Shown: positions 1-6,641 of the stretch, piece by piece | How positions within the stretch are numbered: position 1 is the stretch's first letter | Layout of the letters: each line of letters opens with the position of its first letter | NCBI GenBank assembly: GCA_031553975.1 | Contig: JAVBKP010000050.1 | Coordinates: 1-22,724, forward strand | DNA: 22,724 nucleotides | Reading direction: 5' to 3' | From: JAVBKP01 sp031553975 | Lineage (GTDB): Bacteria > Bacillota > Clostridia > Peptostreptococcales > Anaerovoracaceae | The notes under the pieces: generated by a model | The model's input: only the letters and a program-made list of their open reading frames with translations | Database searches by the model: none | What the model was told of the DNA's origin: nothing | Program-made: the position numbers and the translations under genes

Positions 1-31
1 TTCCAAGCATACAAATGATAAGAGGTGTGGG

Positions 32-445
32 ATGATAGAGAGGACGTATAGTGACCTCATCGGCGAGATAGAGTTGTATACATGTAGATTAGAACAATAC
101 GATAGAGAAAGAAGAAAGCTGGTTAACTTTAGTGGGCCCAATGCTTTTCCTTCGGGGGGCATAGATATAACAGGCATAAGAGCCAGTCGAAAAACCTTAA
201 CAGCTGAGGGTATAATAATCAGGCTAGAACAGATAGACCAAGAATATAGCATGTGTAAAGAGCTGCTCGATGAACTCATTCAACATAAAGAAGTGGTAGA
301 TAAATTACTAGAGTCACTGGAGGGTATTCAGCATAGAATTTTTTATTTACATAGAGTACGCGATAGGACTTTCAAAGAAATATCAAAGGCGGTTGGGAAA
401 TCAGAACGGCAAGTAATACGTATTTGGAATGAGGTGGCAAGGTGA
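32..445 (+). CDS. ArpU/RinA-like phage late transcription regulator
   Basis: This 137-residue protein has a long, charged, helical N-terminal part with heptad-like leucines (about residues 1-100). It ends in a sigma-70 region-4-like helix-turn-helix (about 103-137, around YLHRVRDRTFKEISKAVGKS). That layout and its place upstream of the HNH/terminase operon are typical of the ArpU/RinA/DUF1492-type proteins that switch on late genes in Firmicutes phages. ATG 32 is preceded by AGAGGTG. The stop overlaps the GTG of the recombinase gene (GTGA), so the two are probably co-translated. The natural target would be the late promoter at 2108-2136; that link is inferred. The family is recognised from overall pattern, so the exact subfamily is uncertain. 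Confidence 0.78.
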   Translation: MIERTYSDLIGEIELYTCRLEQYDRERRKLVNFSGPNAFPSGGIDITGIRASRKTLTAEGIIIRLEQIDQEYSMCKELLDELIQHKEVVDKLLESLEGIQHRIFYLHRVRDRTFKEISKAVGKSERQVIRIWNEVAR

Positions 446-999
446 ATAGCGTAGATCCAATTAGAAATCCAGAAGATATAAAGAACTTTCTTAACTATCT
501 ACAAGGACGTAGCGAGCGAGATTACATATTGGCGCTAACAGGCTTTTACTCCGGCTATCGAATATCAGATATACTCAATTTGAAGGTCAAAGATTTTCGA
601 AATAAGGATCATTTTAGTTTTAGAGAAAAGAAGACTGGTAAGCAGTCTAAGCTTCAAATAAATCCGATTTTATTGGAGGCAGCTAGAGAATATATTTACG
701 AGAACAATCTGAAGGATAGCGAGTTTATGTTTAAAAGCCAAAAAGGTTTCAATAAACCAATCAGTAGGCAATATGCATATCATATTCTAACAACTGCTGC
801 CGCAACTATCGGACTACATGGGACTTTTGGAACGCATTCACTTCGCAAGACAATGGGTTATCAGTATTACAAGCAGACAAAAGATGTGGTGACACTTCAA
901 ACCATATTCAACCATTCATCGCCAGACGTGACATTGATATACATAGGTATCAACCAAGACGTTGTAAATGAAAACTTAAAGATGTTTAAATTGTTCTAA
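442..999 (+). CDS. Small tyrosine recombinase/integrase-family protein (catalytic domain only)
   Basis: At 185 residues this is essentially a bare tyrosine-recombinase catalytic domain. The expected active-site residues are visible in order: Arg40 (SGYRISDIL), Lys64 (KKTGK), His132-x-x-Arg135 (HSLRKT), His158 (FNHSSPDVT) and nucleophile Tyr167. There is no arm-binding N-terminal domain, and only about 18 residues follow the tyrosine. Full phage integrases are about twice as long and sit at the opposite end of the prophage next to attP, so this is unlikely to be the main integrase. Short recombinases of this kind recur beside ArpU-like genes just before terminase genes in Firmicutes phages. 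It may act as a resolvase or DNA-binding accessory; the role is not known to me. The GTG start overlaps the preceding stop. Confidence 0.8.
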   Translation: MNSVDPIRNPEDIKNFLNYLQGRSERDYILALTGFYSGYRISDILNLKVKDFRNKDHFSFREKKTGKQSKLQINPILLEAAREYIYENNLKDSEFMFKSQKGFNKPISRQYAYHILTTAAATIGLHGTFGTHSLRKTMGYQYYKQTKDVVTLQTIFNHSSPDVTLIYIGINQDVVNENLKMFKLF

Positions 1000-1016
1000 A
1001 TATTTTGCAAAACATA

Positions 1017-1045
1017 TTGACAATGCGCATAATGCGTATTATAAT
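1017..1045 (+). promoter_or_regulatory. hicAB promoter with operator-like dyad
   Basis: TTGACA (1017-1022) and TATAAT (1040-1045) are both perfect consensus hexamers with the optimal 17-bp spacer. The spacer is almost entirely an imperfect palindrome: AATGCGCAT (1022-1030), one base, then ATGCGTATT (1032-1040), with 8 of 9 positions matching. A dyad between -35 and -10 is a classic place for autorepression. HicB below carries a ribbon-helix-helix domain, so it is the expected binder (inference). Confidence 0.85.
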
Positions 1046-1067
1046 ATTGAACATAGGAGGTGCGGAG

Positions 1068-1250
1068 ATGAAGTTTAGAGACCTAGAAAGAATCATACTT
1101 GATGATGGTTGGTATTTGGCTAAGACAGTTGGATCACATCACCAATACAAGCATCCAACTAAAAAAGGCAAAGTGACTATACCAAAACATGGAGCAGACG
1201 TTCCACCAATCAACGTAGATTCCGCACTTAAGCAGGCAGGGCTAAAATAG
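1068..1250 (+). CDS. hicA: HicA mRNA interferase toxin
   Basis: This 60-residue protein has the HicA double-stranded-RNA-binding-like fold signature: a short N-terminal helix, then GSHHQYKHP with the catalytic-type histidine (His24/His25), then a KVTIPKHG strand, and a final helix ending in QAGLK. HicA toxins cleave mRNA and are held inactive by HicB. ATG 1068 is chosen because AGGAGG (1055-1060) lies at ideal distance and the length matches the family. An upstream in-frame codon at 1005 would add 21 residues that overlap the promoter. hicB follows 33 bp downstream. As the first gene after a strong promoter in a phage late-control region, the pair looks like an inserted addiction or superinfection-defence cassette. 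Confidence 0.9.
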   Translation: MKFRDLERIILDDGWYLAKTVGSHHQYKHPTKKGKVTIPKHGADVPPINVDSALKQAGLK

Positions 1251-1283
1251 CCTTGCTTAGCACGAACATAAGGAGGGTTTGAT

Positions 1284-1691
1284 ATGAAATTAGTATATCC
1301 AGCTTGTTTTTACAAAAATGATGATGGCAGATATTCGGCAATCGTTCCTGATCTACAAGGATGCAGTACCTTCGGAAATGACTTTGCAGATGCAATGGAA
1401 ATGGCAATAGATGCTGCTAGCGGTTGGGTTCTGGCTACATTAGAAGATGGTGAGGAGCTACCAAGACCATCAGAGTTAGGCGATATTGTTTTAGAATACG
1501 ATAACGGGTTCGTGAACTATGTACTACTCAACATGGACGAATACGCTGAAAAGTATGGAGATAAGGCTGTTAGAAAAAATCTGACTATACCAGCATGGCT
1601 CAACACAGCTGCTGAAAAGCATAACATTAATTTTTCGCAGATATTGCAAAATGCGTTGATAAAAGAATTAGAAATGGATGTTAGTAGATAG
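1284..1691 (+). CDS. hicB: HicB antitoxin with ribbon-helix-helix DNA-binding domain
   Basis: The protein has 135 residues. Residues 1-60 show the HicB partial RNase-H-like fold (YPACFYKNDDGRYSAIVPDL, then the GCSTFG turn and an AMEMA helix). Residues 97-131 form a ribbon-helix-helix (KNLTIPAWLNTAAEKHNI, then a NFSQILQNALI helix). HicB neutralises HicA directly and, through the RHH domain, represses its own promoter. The matching operator candidate is the dyad at 1022-1040. ATG 1284 has an AAGGAGG site just upstream. The gene is followed closely by a terminator, which closes the cassette. Confidence 0.92.
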   Translation: MKLVYPACFYKNDDGRYSAIVPDLQGCSTFGNDFADAMEMAIDAASGWVLATLEDGEELPRPSELGDIVLEYDNGFVNYVLLNMDEYAEKYGDKAVRKNLTIPAWLNTAAEKHNINFSQILQNALIKELEMDVSR

Positions 1692-1707
1692 TAAAGGTTA
1701 GTTCTAC

Positions 1708-1732
1708 AAGTGGCTCTACGGGGTCACTTTTT
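1708..1732 (+). terminator. Rho-independent terminator of hicAB
   Basis: The stem AAGTGGC (1708-1714) pairs with GTCACTT (1723-1729) with one G.U pair. The loop has 8 bases and a run of five T follows. It lies 17 bp after the hicB stop. Confidence 0.72.
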
Positions 1733-2107
1733 AAATTATTTTAAAAAATAATAAATATTTTTTAAAACTCAAAATCCATTTATGTAAGATTTATTCAAAT
1801 GTTACATAATGAGAGTTTGCAACAAAGAAAGCTAAAGTCAAGTCATTGCAAAGCCTTGCAAAATCGACATGAAAAAGATACAAATCAAGAGCACATTTTG
1901 GTTATATTTATAAAAAATCTTATCAAAAACCACTTTAAGTTGACACAATGAGAGAATGTCATATTTGTTTTTTGAAAATGCTAGTTTTAATTAATAAATC
2001 AATGGATAAATGTATTATAGAAAATGTTACACAATTATAAGATATGTCACATTTTTGGGGGTAGTGAATTTCCATTTTTGTATATCTAAAATGTCACCTT
2101 CATGTCA

Positions 2108-2136
2108 TTGACAGCCCTTTTCAAAGGGTGTATTAT
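2108..2136 (+). promoter_or_regulatory. Probable late-operon promoter
   Basis: TTGACA (2108-2113) is followed by a 17-bp spacer and TATTAT (2131-2136). The spacer contains the inverted repeat CCCTTT-TC-AAAGGG (2115-2128), a possible operator. It is the only strong promoter seen directly before the long packaging/structural operon. Confidence 0.75.
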
Positions 2137-2160
2137 GGTAATATTAGGAGAGATGTCAGA

Positions 2161-2190
2161 AGACTGTTAGAGCAATCTAGCGGTCTTTTT
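2161..2190 (+). terminator. Promoter-proximal terminator/attenuator before the late operon
   Basis: AGACTGTTAGA (2161-2171) pairs with TCTAGCGGTCT (2176-2186) over 11 bp with two G.U pairs. They close a GCAA tetraloop (2172-2175, GNRA type), and a T run follows (2186-2190). It lies only about 20 nt after the expected start of transcription. It should therefore release a short transcript unless read-through or antitermination occurs. Confidence 0.82.
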
Positions 2191-2242
2191 CATGTTCTTT
2201 TTTATGCTGTAAAATTTTCAGCATATGAAAGGTTGGGTACGC

Positions 2243-2578
2243 GTGAATATTGAGCAGATAAAGAAGTGTATAGCTGATGATAATCTACACGCGTTCTATA
2301 CTTGTGGTGCATGGATTAGGCTTCGTGCTGAGGTGTTGAATGATGATAAGACTGAGTGTCAGATGTGCAAAGCCAAGGGCAGATATAAGAAGGCAAATCA
2401 TGTACATCATGTTAACTATGTACGCAAGCATCCAGAGCTAGCGCTTAGTAAGACATACGTAGATGATGCAGGACAGACCAAACGCAACCTTATATCAGTA
2501 TGTAAGGCTTGCCATGAAGAGTTGCATGACCATAGACAGAAAGAAAAGAAAGAACCATTGACACCTGAACGGTGGTGA
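2243..2578 (+). CDS. HNH endonuclease of the packaging module
   Basis: From GTG 2243 this is a 111-residue HNH nuclease. Zinc-binding pairs Cys39/Cys42 (CQMC) and Cys87/Cys90 (CKAC) frame the core. His55-His56 (VHHVNY) is the general-base region, with Asn82 (KRNLI) and His91 (CKACHEEL) completing the motif. In cos-type phages such a protein, encoded beside terminase, is needed for cos cleavage with the terminase (established for HK97 gp74 and relatives). GTG 2243 is preferred because AAAGG lies nine bases upstream. The in-frame ATG at 2225 has no ribosome site. It is the first gene of the late operon. Confidence 0.85.
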   Translation: MNIEQIKKCIADDNLHAFYTCGAWIRLRAEVLNDDKTECQMCKAKGRYKKANHVHHVNYVRKHPELALSKTYVDDAGQTKRNLISVCKACHEELHDHRQKEKKEPLTPERW

Positions 2579-2696
2579 TGGTGGCATACCCCCCATGTCA
2601 AAAAAACCAGTTTTTTACAGTTGGTCCATGACTCGGGAGGGTGCACGACAAAGCCGATTTTCAAAAATATCACATGATGGGGAGGGGGGTGTACTG
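2579..2696 (+). other. Candidate cos region between HNH and TerS genes
   Basis: This 118-bp gap is flanked by opposed tracts ACCCCCC (2588-2594) and GGGGGGT (2684-2690). It contains an A-tract/T-tract pair (AAAAAA-CCAG-TTTTTT) just after the C run. In HNH/P27-TerS phages cos typically lies in this gap. No cut site can be assigned from sequence alone. Confidence 0.5.
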
Positions 2697-3065
2697 ATGA
2701 GAAAAGATAAAAAAGTGCTGACAGTTTCTGAAGAGCAGGCAAACAAGTTGGCAAGGTCAACATTGTATAATGAAATCAAGAATGATTTATTAGGTCAACT
2801 AAAATCAAATGGCACTAGTGGAAAGTATTATACAGACTTAATAGATGACTATATGGATATGTGGGTGACCAAAACATTACTCGTATTAGATATAAAGACT
2901 AGAGGGGTAACCGTTAAATACGATAATGGCGGTGGGCAGTCTGGTGTGAAAAGAAATGACAGCATAGCAGATAGAATCAAAGTTAATGCTCAGATGTTAA
3001 AGCTCCTAGCTGATCTTGGTATCAAACCATCACAGCAGATAAAGGATGATGATGATGACCTCTAA
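2697..3065 (+). CDS. Terminase small subunit, P27 family (module A)
   Basis: From ATG 2697 this 122-residue protein matches the P27-type small terminase layout. A short basic N-terminus precedes helices with the family-typical KYYTDLIDDYMDMWVTKTLL. Then come VTVKYDNGGG and a C-terminal helix NAQMLKLLADLGIKPSQ. It recognises phage DNA for packaging. ATG 2697 follows GGGGAGGGGGG and gives the normal length. The in-frame ATG at 2595 would add 34 residues of poor quality across the probable cos region. The C-terminus is five consecutive Asp plus Leu, encoded by the GAT repeat that also supplies the TerL start codons. Confidence 0.86.
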   Translation: MRKDKKVLTVSEEQANKLARSTLYNEIKNDLLGQLKSNGTSGKYYTDLIDDYMDMWVTKTLLVLDIKTRGVTVKYDNGGGQSGVKRNDSIADRIKVNAQMLKLLADLGIKPSQQIKDDDDDL

Positions 3066-4722
3066 TATTAATAAGCATATCCTCAGATATATAGATATGG
3101 TGGAAACTGGGGAAATAATTGCATGTGAAGACCAGCACTTATTAGTATCCTACGTTAGGAGTTGTTTTCAAAATGAAAAAATATATACTGACGATGAGCA
3201 GCTGGAGAAGTATCTCGGGCTTGGAAAATACTTTCCATATGAGAAGATATTTGAATGGCAAGAGTTTTGCGTAGGTTTGCATCTTTGCACCTTTTGGAAG
3301 GATACCGGATTACCCCGTTGGCCAGATTTATTTTTACTGATAGGTAGAGGAGCTGGAAAGGATGGATTCATAGCCTTTGAAGCAATGTGCCTCATTTCTC
3401 CGCATAGCAATTTAAAATCATACGATGTTGATATTTGTGCAAATGCAGAGGAGCAAGCGATGCGCCCGGTAAATGATTTGCACGAGATTATGGAAAGCGT
3501 AGAACACACAAGTAAATTAAAGAATTTTTTTTCATGGACAAAGGAAAAAATAACTGGAATAAAGCATAAGGGCACAGTCAAGGGAAGGACGAATAACCCG
3601 AAGTCAAAGGACGGGATGCGTTCTGGGATGATTGTATTTAATGAAATTCATCAGTACATAAATTACGTATTGATAAAAGTGTTTATGACAGGACTTGGAA
3701 AGAAAAAACACCCTCGAAGCTTGTATGCTACGACAAATGGAGATATAAGAGATGGCCCGCTAGATGATATGGTAGCAAAAGGAGAGGGAATATTAAAAGG
3801 CGAAATAGGTGACAATGGCTTGTTGCCTTTCATGTGCCGTTTAGATAAAAAGGAAGAGGCTGATTACAAGCATATGTGGCAGAAAGCAAATCCATCTTTA
3901 CCAGATCTTCCGGTGTTGATGGGTCAAATTCAAAAAGAATATATTGATTGGAAAGAAAGCCCAAGTACCAACGCTGACTTTATGACAAAGCGGATGAATT
4001 TACCACAGAGCGACAGCGAGGTGGCTGTCACAGATTGGGAAAATATAAAGGCAACAAATAGAGAGTTGCCTGATCTGACGGGTTGGTCTTGCACTTGTGG
4101 AATTGATTTCGTGAAAGTAACAGACTGGGCCAGTGTTAATCTACATTTTAAAAAGGGCGATGATAGATATGATATAAATCATTCATGGTTCTGCATAAAG
4201 TCTGCTGATTTAGAGAGAATCAAAGTACCATGGCAAGAGTGGGCAGAGCAAGGGTGTCTAACGATAGTTGACGATGTGGAGATTCATCCAGATTTGTTAG
4301 CCCAGTGGATATTTGAGCAGGCCACTAGGTATAACATAGTTGGTCTTGCGCTAGACAACTTTAGATATGCGCTGCTGTCTAAAAGTCTAAAAAAGGTTGG
4401 ATTTGATGCTAGTGAAAAGAAAAACGTCAAGCTTGTAAGACCGTCTGATATTATGAAAGTAGCGCCGATTATAGATAGGTATTTTGCTAATAGGTACTTC
4501 ATATGGGGTGATCACCCACCGCTTAGATGGGCCACCAATAACACTAAGGTTATCCGTGCAAGCCGCAGTATTGGTTCTGATACGGGTAATTTTTATTATG
4601 GTAAGATAGAGCCAAAGAGCAGAAAGACAGACCCGTTCATGGCGCTGGTGGCTTCTGTTGTTATAGAGGACGATATACCAGAGTTATCACAGATGGAAAA
4701 TATTCCAATTATAACATTATAG
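3046..4722 (+). CDS. Terminase large subunit (module A)
   Basis: This is the packaging ATPase and nuclease, 558 residues from the first ATG. The ATPase Walker A is GRGAGKD (100-106). The Walker B region is MIVFNEIH (195-202), with catalytic Glu200, and the coupling motif TTNGD is at 229-233. The RNase-H-like nuclease begins at GIDFVKVTDWAS (352-363, Asp354 and Asp360), with a late Asp529 (TDPFMAL). The start lies in four tandem ATGs (3046-3057). Distance from AAAGG makes the third or fourth the most likely. The gene overlaps terS by about 10-20 bp. An oddity is Asn199, where many TerL proteins have Asp before the catalytic Glu. Confidence 0.93.
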   Translation: MMMMTSNINKHILRYIDMVETGEIIACEDQHLLVSYVRSCFQNEKIYTDDEQLEKYLGLGKYFPYEKIFEWQEFCVGLHLCTFWKDTGLPRWPDLFLLIGRGAGKDGFIAFEAMCLISPHSNLKSYDVDICANAEEQAMRPVNDLHEIMESVEHTSKLKNFFSWTKEKITGIKHKGTVKGRTNNPKSKDGMRSGMIVFNEIHQYINYVLIKVFMTGLGKKKHPRSLYATTNGDIRDGPLDDMVAKGEGILKGEIGDNGLLPFMCRLDKKEEADYKHMWQKANPSLPDLPVLMGQIQKEYIDWKESPSTNADFMTKRMNLPQSDSEVAVTDWENIKATNRELPDLTGWSCTCGIDFVKVTDWASVNLHFKKGDDRYDINHSWFCIKSADLERIKVPWQEWAEQGCLTIVDDVEIHPDLLAQWIFEQATRYNIVGLALDNFRYALLSKSLKKVGFDASEKKNVKLVRPSDIMKVAPIIDRYFANRYFIWGDHPPLRWATNNTKVIRASRSIGSDTGNFYYGKIEPKSRKTDPFMALVASVVIEDDIPELSQMENIPIITL

Positions 4723-4738
4723 GAGAGGAGGTGAGGAC

Positions 4739-5908
4739 ATGGGAATAATTAGCTGGATCCAAAGCAAAACAAAGGGTGGTTCTGTTCCGCTCGGTGGCGA
4801 TATTTTAAAAGAATTTAATGAGTTTTTTGCAGACATATGTATAAGAGAATTGGCGTTTTGGAGTGCAATAAATATAATAGCCAATGCAGTTAGTAAGTGT
4901 GAATTCAAAACATTTTTGAATAATAAAGAGGTCAAGGGGCGTGAATACTACCTTTGGAACGTAGAACCTAATAAAAATCAGAACTCTAGTGAATTTATTC
5001 ACAAGCTCATTGCAAAACTTTATGAAAAAAATGAGTGTCTTGTCATTGGCCATGGTGAGCAACTACTGGTAGCGGATAGTTTTAGTATACAAGAATATGC
5101 AGTTTATGAAGATATTTTCACCAATGTAACCGTTGGTGATTTTTTATTTAACCGGACTTTCAAACAGTCAGAAGTGTTGTATTTCAAACTTTCTGAGAAA
5201 AACATGAAAACCGTCACCTCCAGGATCAGCGAGAGCTATTTGAAACTACTTAAGCATGCAATGACAGCCTACCAAAGATCTAGGGGCGTAAAAGGCGTGT
5301 TTAAATATGACACGCTTCCGGTTGCGGGGACTGAGCAAAGGCTCTTTTTCGATGAACTCATAAATGAGAAGTTTAAGACTTTCATGGAAAAGCCTAATGC
5401 AATACTACCACTGGGGACGGGACAGAGTTTTATTGACGTGGGATCTAAAACATATGCAAATGAGAGTACTAGAGATATTAGATCTATGATTGATGATATT
5501 TGTGACTTTACGGCAAAGGCAGTAGGCGTACCGCCGGCGCTGATACGAGGTGATGTGCAGGGTGTCAATGAGGTTATTGATATGCTACTTACTTTTTGCA
5601 TAGATCCATTGGTAGATATGATATCGGAGGAAATAGTGCGCAAAAGGTATGGCTATAATGCATTCTCTAAAGGTACATATCTAAAAATTGATACAAAGAC
5701 AATCAAACACATAGACATATTAAAATTAGCTGCCAATATAGACAAGCTGATCTCATCAGGAGCGTATTCAGTTAACGGCATTCTTAAATTAATAGGCGAA
5801 GAGCGTATTGAGGAAGAGTGGGCAGACAAACATTTCATTACTAAAAACTATACGTCAATAGAAGAGTTACTAAATGCCATGGAGGCAGTGAAAGGAGGTG
5901 AAAACTAA
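4739..5908 (+). CDS. Portal protein, HK97 family (module A)
   Basis: This 389-residue protein is the dodecameric portal through which DNA enters and leaves the head. Family-typical stretches are the N-terminal LAFWSAINIIANAVSKCEF (helix of the clip/stem region), FKYDTLP, and GVPPALIRGDVQGVNE in the C-terminal half. The length is normal for phage_portal proteins. A strong site (GGAGAGGAGGTGAGGAC) precedes ATG 4739. The stop TAA overlaps the ATG of the protease (TAATG). Terminase, portal and prohead protease in this order is the standard HK97-like head cassette. Confidence 0.92.
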   Translation: MGIISWIQSKTKGGSVPLGGDILKEFNEFFADICIRELAFWSAINIIANAVSKCEFKTFLNNKEVKGREYYLWNVEPNKNQNSSEFIHKLIAKLYEKNECLVIGHGEQLLVADSFSIQEYAVYEDIFTNVTVGDFLFNRTFKQSEVLYFKLSEKNMKTVTSRISESYLKLLKHAMTAYQRSRGVKGVFKYDTLPVAGTEQRLFFDELINEKFKTFMEKPNAILPLGTGQSFIDVGSKTYANESTRDIRSMIDDICDFTAKAVGVPPALIRGDVQGVNEVIDMLLTFCIDPLVDMISEEIVRKRYGYNAFSKGTYLKIDTKTIKHIDILKLAANIDKLISSGAYSVNGILKLIGEERIEEEWADKHFITKNYTSIEELLNAMEAVKGGEN

Positions 5909-6627
5909 TGAAAAAAACATATTATTCTTTTTTGCAAGACGAAAAAGAAGCACAAATCTACATATATGGAGATATTACATCATGGCCATGGTATGAAACT
6001 GACGTATCTAGTTACACGCTGGCACAACAGCTATCTACCTTGGGAGAAGTTGAGACAATTCATGTATACATTAATTCCTATGGCGGTGAGGTTGCAGAGG
6101 GGTTAGCTATCTACAATGCACTAAAACGCCATAAAGCAAAGGTAATAACGTATGTGGATGGGTTTGCATGTTCGATTGCTAGCGTGATCTTTGCGGCCGG
6201 TGATGAGCGTATCGTATCAAACTCATCTTTACTAATGATACATGACGCATGGACATGGGCTGCTGGCAATGCAGAGGAGCTAAGGAAAGCGGCTGGTGAT
6301 CTAGACATAATTACACAAGCTGCTGTAAATGCATACTTGGAAATTGTCAATATTACTGAAAAAGAAGTGAATAAGCTCATGGATGCAGAGTCTTGGATAC
6401 CACCACAGGACGCATTAGCAAAAGGTTTTGCTACTTCAATTGTGAATAATACGGCATCGAACAAGGTAAGTCAAAGTAGTAGAATGGAAATATTTAACTT
6501 ATTAATGGGCATGCGGAAAAATGTCCCAACAAATGAAACGCCAAAGGAAGAGGCTAGTCCAGAACCAAGACAGGAAGAAGTAAAAAACGTGCCAATGCAG
6601 TTCATGGGGGCACTATTTAGAATTTAG
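5908..6627 (+). CDS. ClpP-like prohead protease (module A)
   Basis: This 239-residue protein has the ClpP/crotonase-like serine protease fold. Visible features are INSYGGEVAEGLAIYNAL (substrate strand, 55-72) and nucleophile Ser89 in GFACSIAS. His112 is in LLMIHDAW, and the probable catalytic Asp is near 159 (LMDAESWIPPQDAL). In phages of this type it matures the capsid by removing the N-terminal scaffold-like part of the major capsid protein, encoded next. The C-terminal 50 residues are a charged Glu/Pro-rich tail, common in these enzymes. AAAGGAGGTG precedes the start. Confidence 0.92.
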   Translation: MKKTYYSFLQDEKEAQIYIYGDITSWPWYETDVSSYTLAQQLSTLGEVETIHVYINSYGGEVAEGLAIYNALKRHKAKVITYVDGFACSIASVIFAAGDERIVSNSSLLMIHDAWTWAAGNAEELRKAAGDLDIITQAAVNAYLEIVNITEKEVNKLMDAESWIPPQDALAKGFATSIVNNTASNKVSQSSRMEIFNLLMGMRKNVPTNETPKEEASPEPRQEEVKNVPMQFMGALFRI

Positions 6628-6641
6628 GAGGAAATCAGAAA

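Larger units (their letters stand above)
1733..2224 (+). promoter_or_regulatory. Gene-free late-control region with repeated motifs
   Basis: I see no credible gene here. The DNA is very AT-rich. It holds two near-identical 12-mers, ACATAATGAGAG (1804-1815) and ACACAATGAGAG (1943-1954). TTGCAA occurs three times (1817, 1846, 1856), the last two forming a dyad. ATGTCAC/ATGTCAT boxes start at 1956, 2044, 2091 and 2102, the last abutting the -35 of the promoter at 2108. The clustering upstream of a strong promoter suggests binding sites for a late activator, possibly the protein at 32-445. That assignment is inferred. Confidence 0.5.

Noticed and set aside
1940..1968. TTGACA at 1940 as a promoter
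   Set aside because: At 17-bp spacing the -10 position reads ATTTGT, a poor match. It is better viewed as part of the repeated motifs.
2153..2170. Tiny leader ORF (ATG TCA GAA GAC TGT TAG) before the late terminator
   Set aside because: AGGAG is only about two bases from the ATG and the peptide is five residues, so it is too weak to support.
2595..2696. Longer start for the TerS gene at ATG 2595
   Set aside because: No good ribosome site, unusual sequence, and it would span the candidate cos region. ATG 2697 has a strong site and gives family length.
2416..2763. Minus-strand open frame across the HNH/TerS gap
   Set aside because: It is opposite the HNH gene and candidate cos region, with no start signal or recognisable content.
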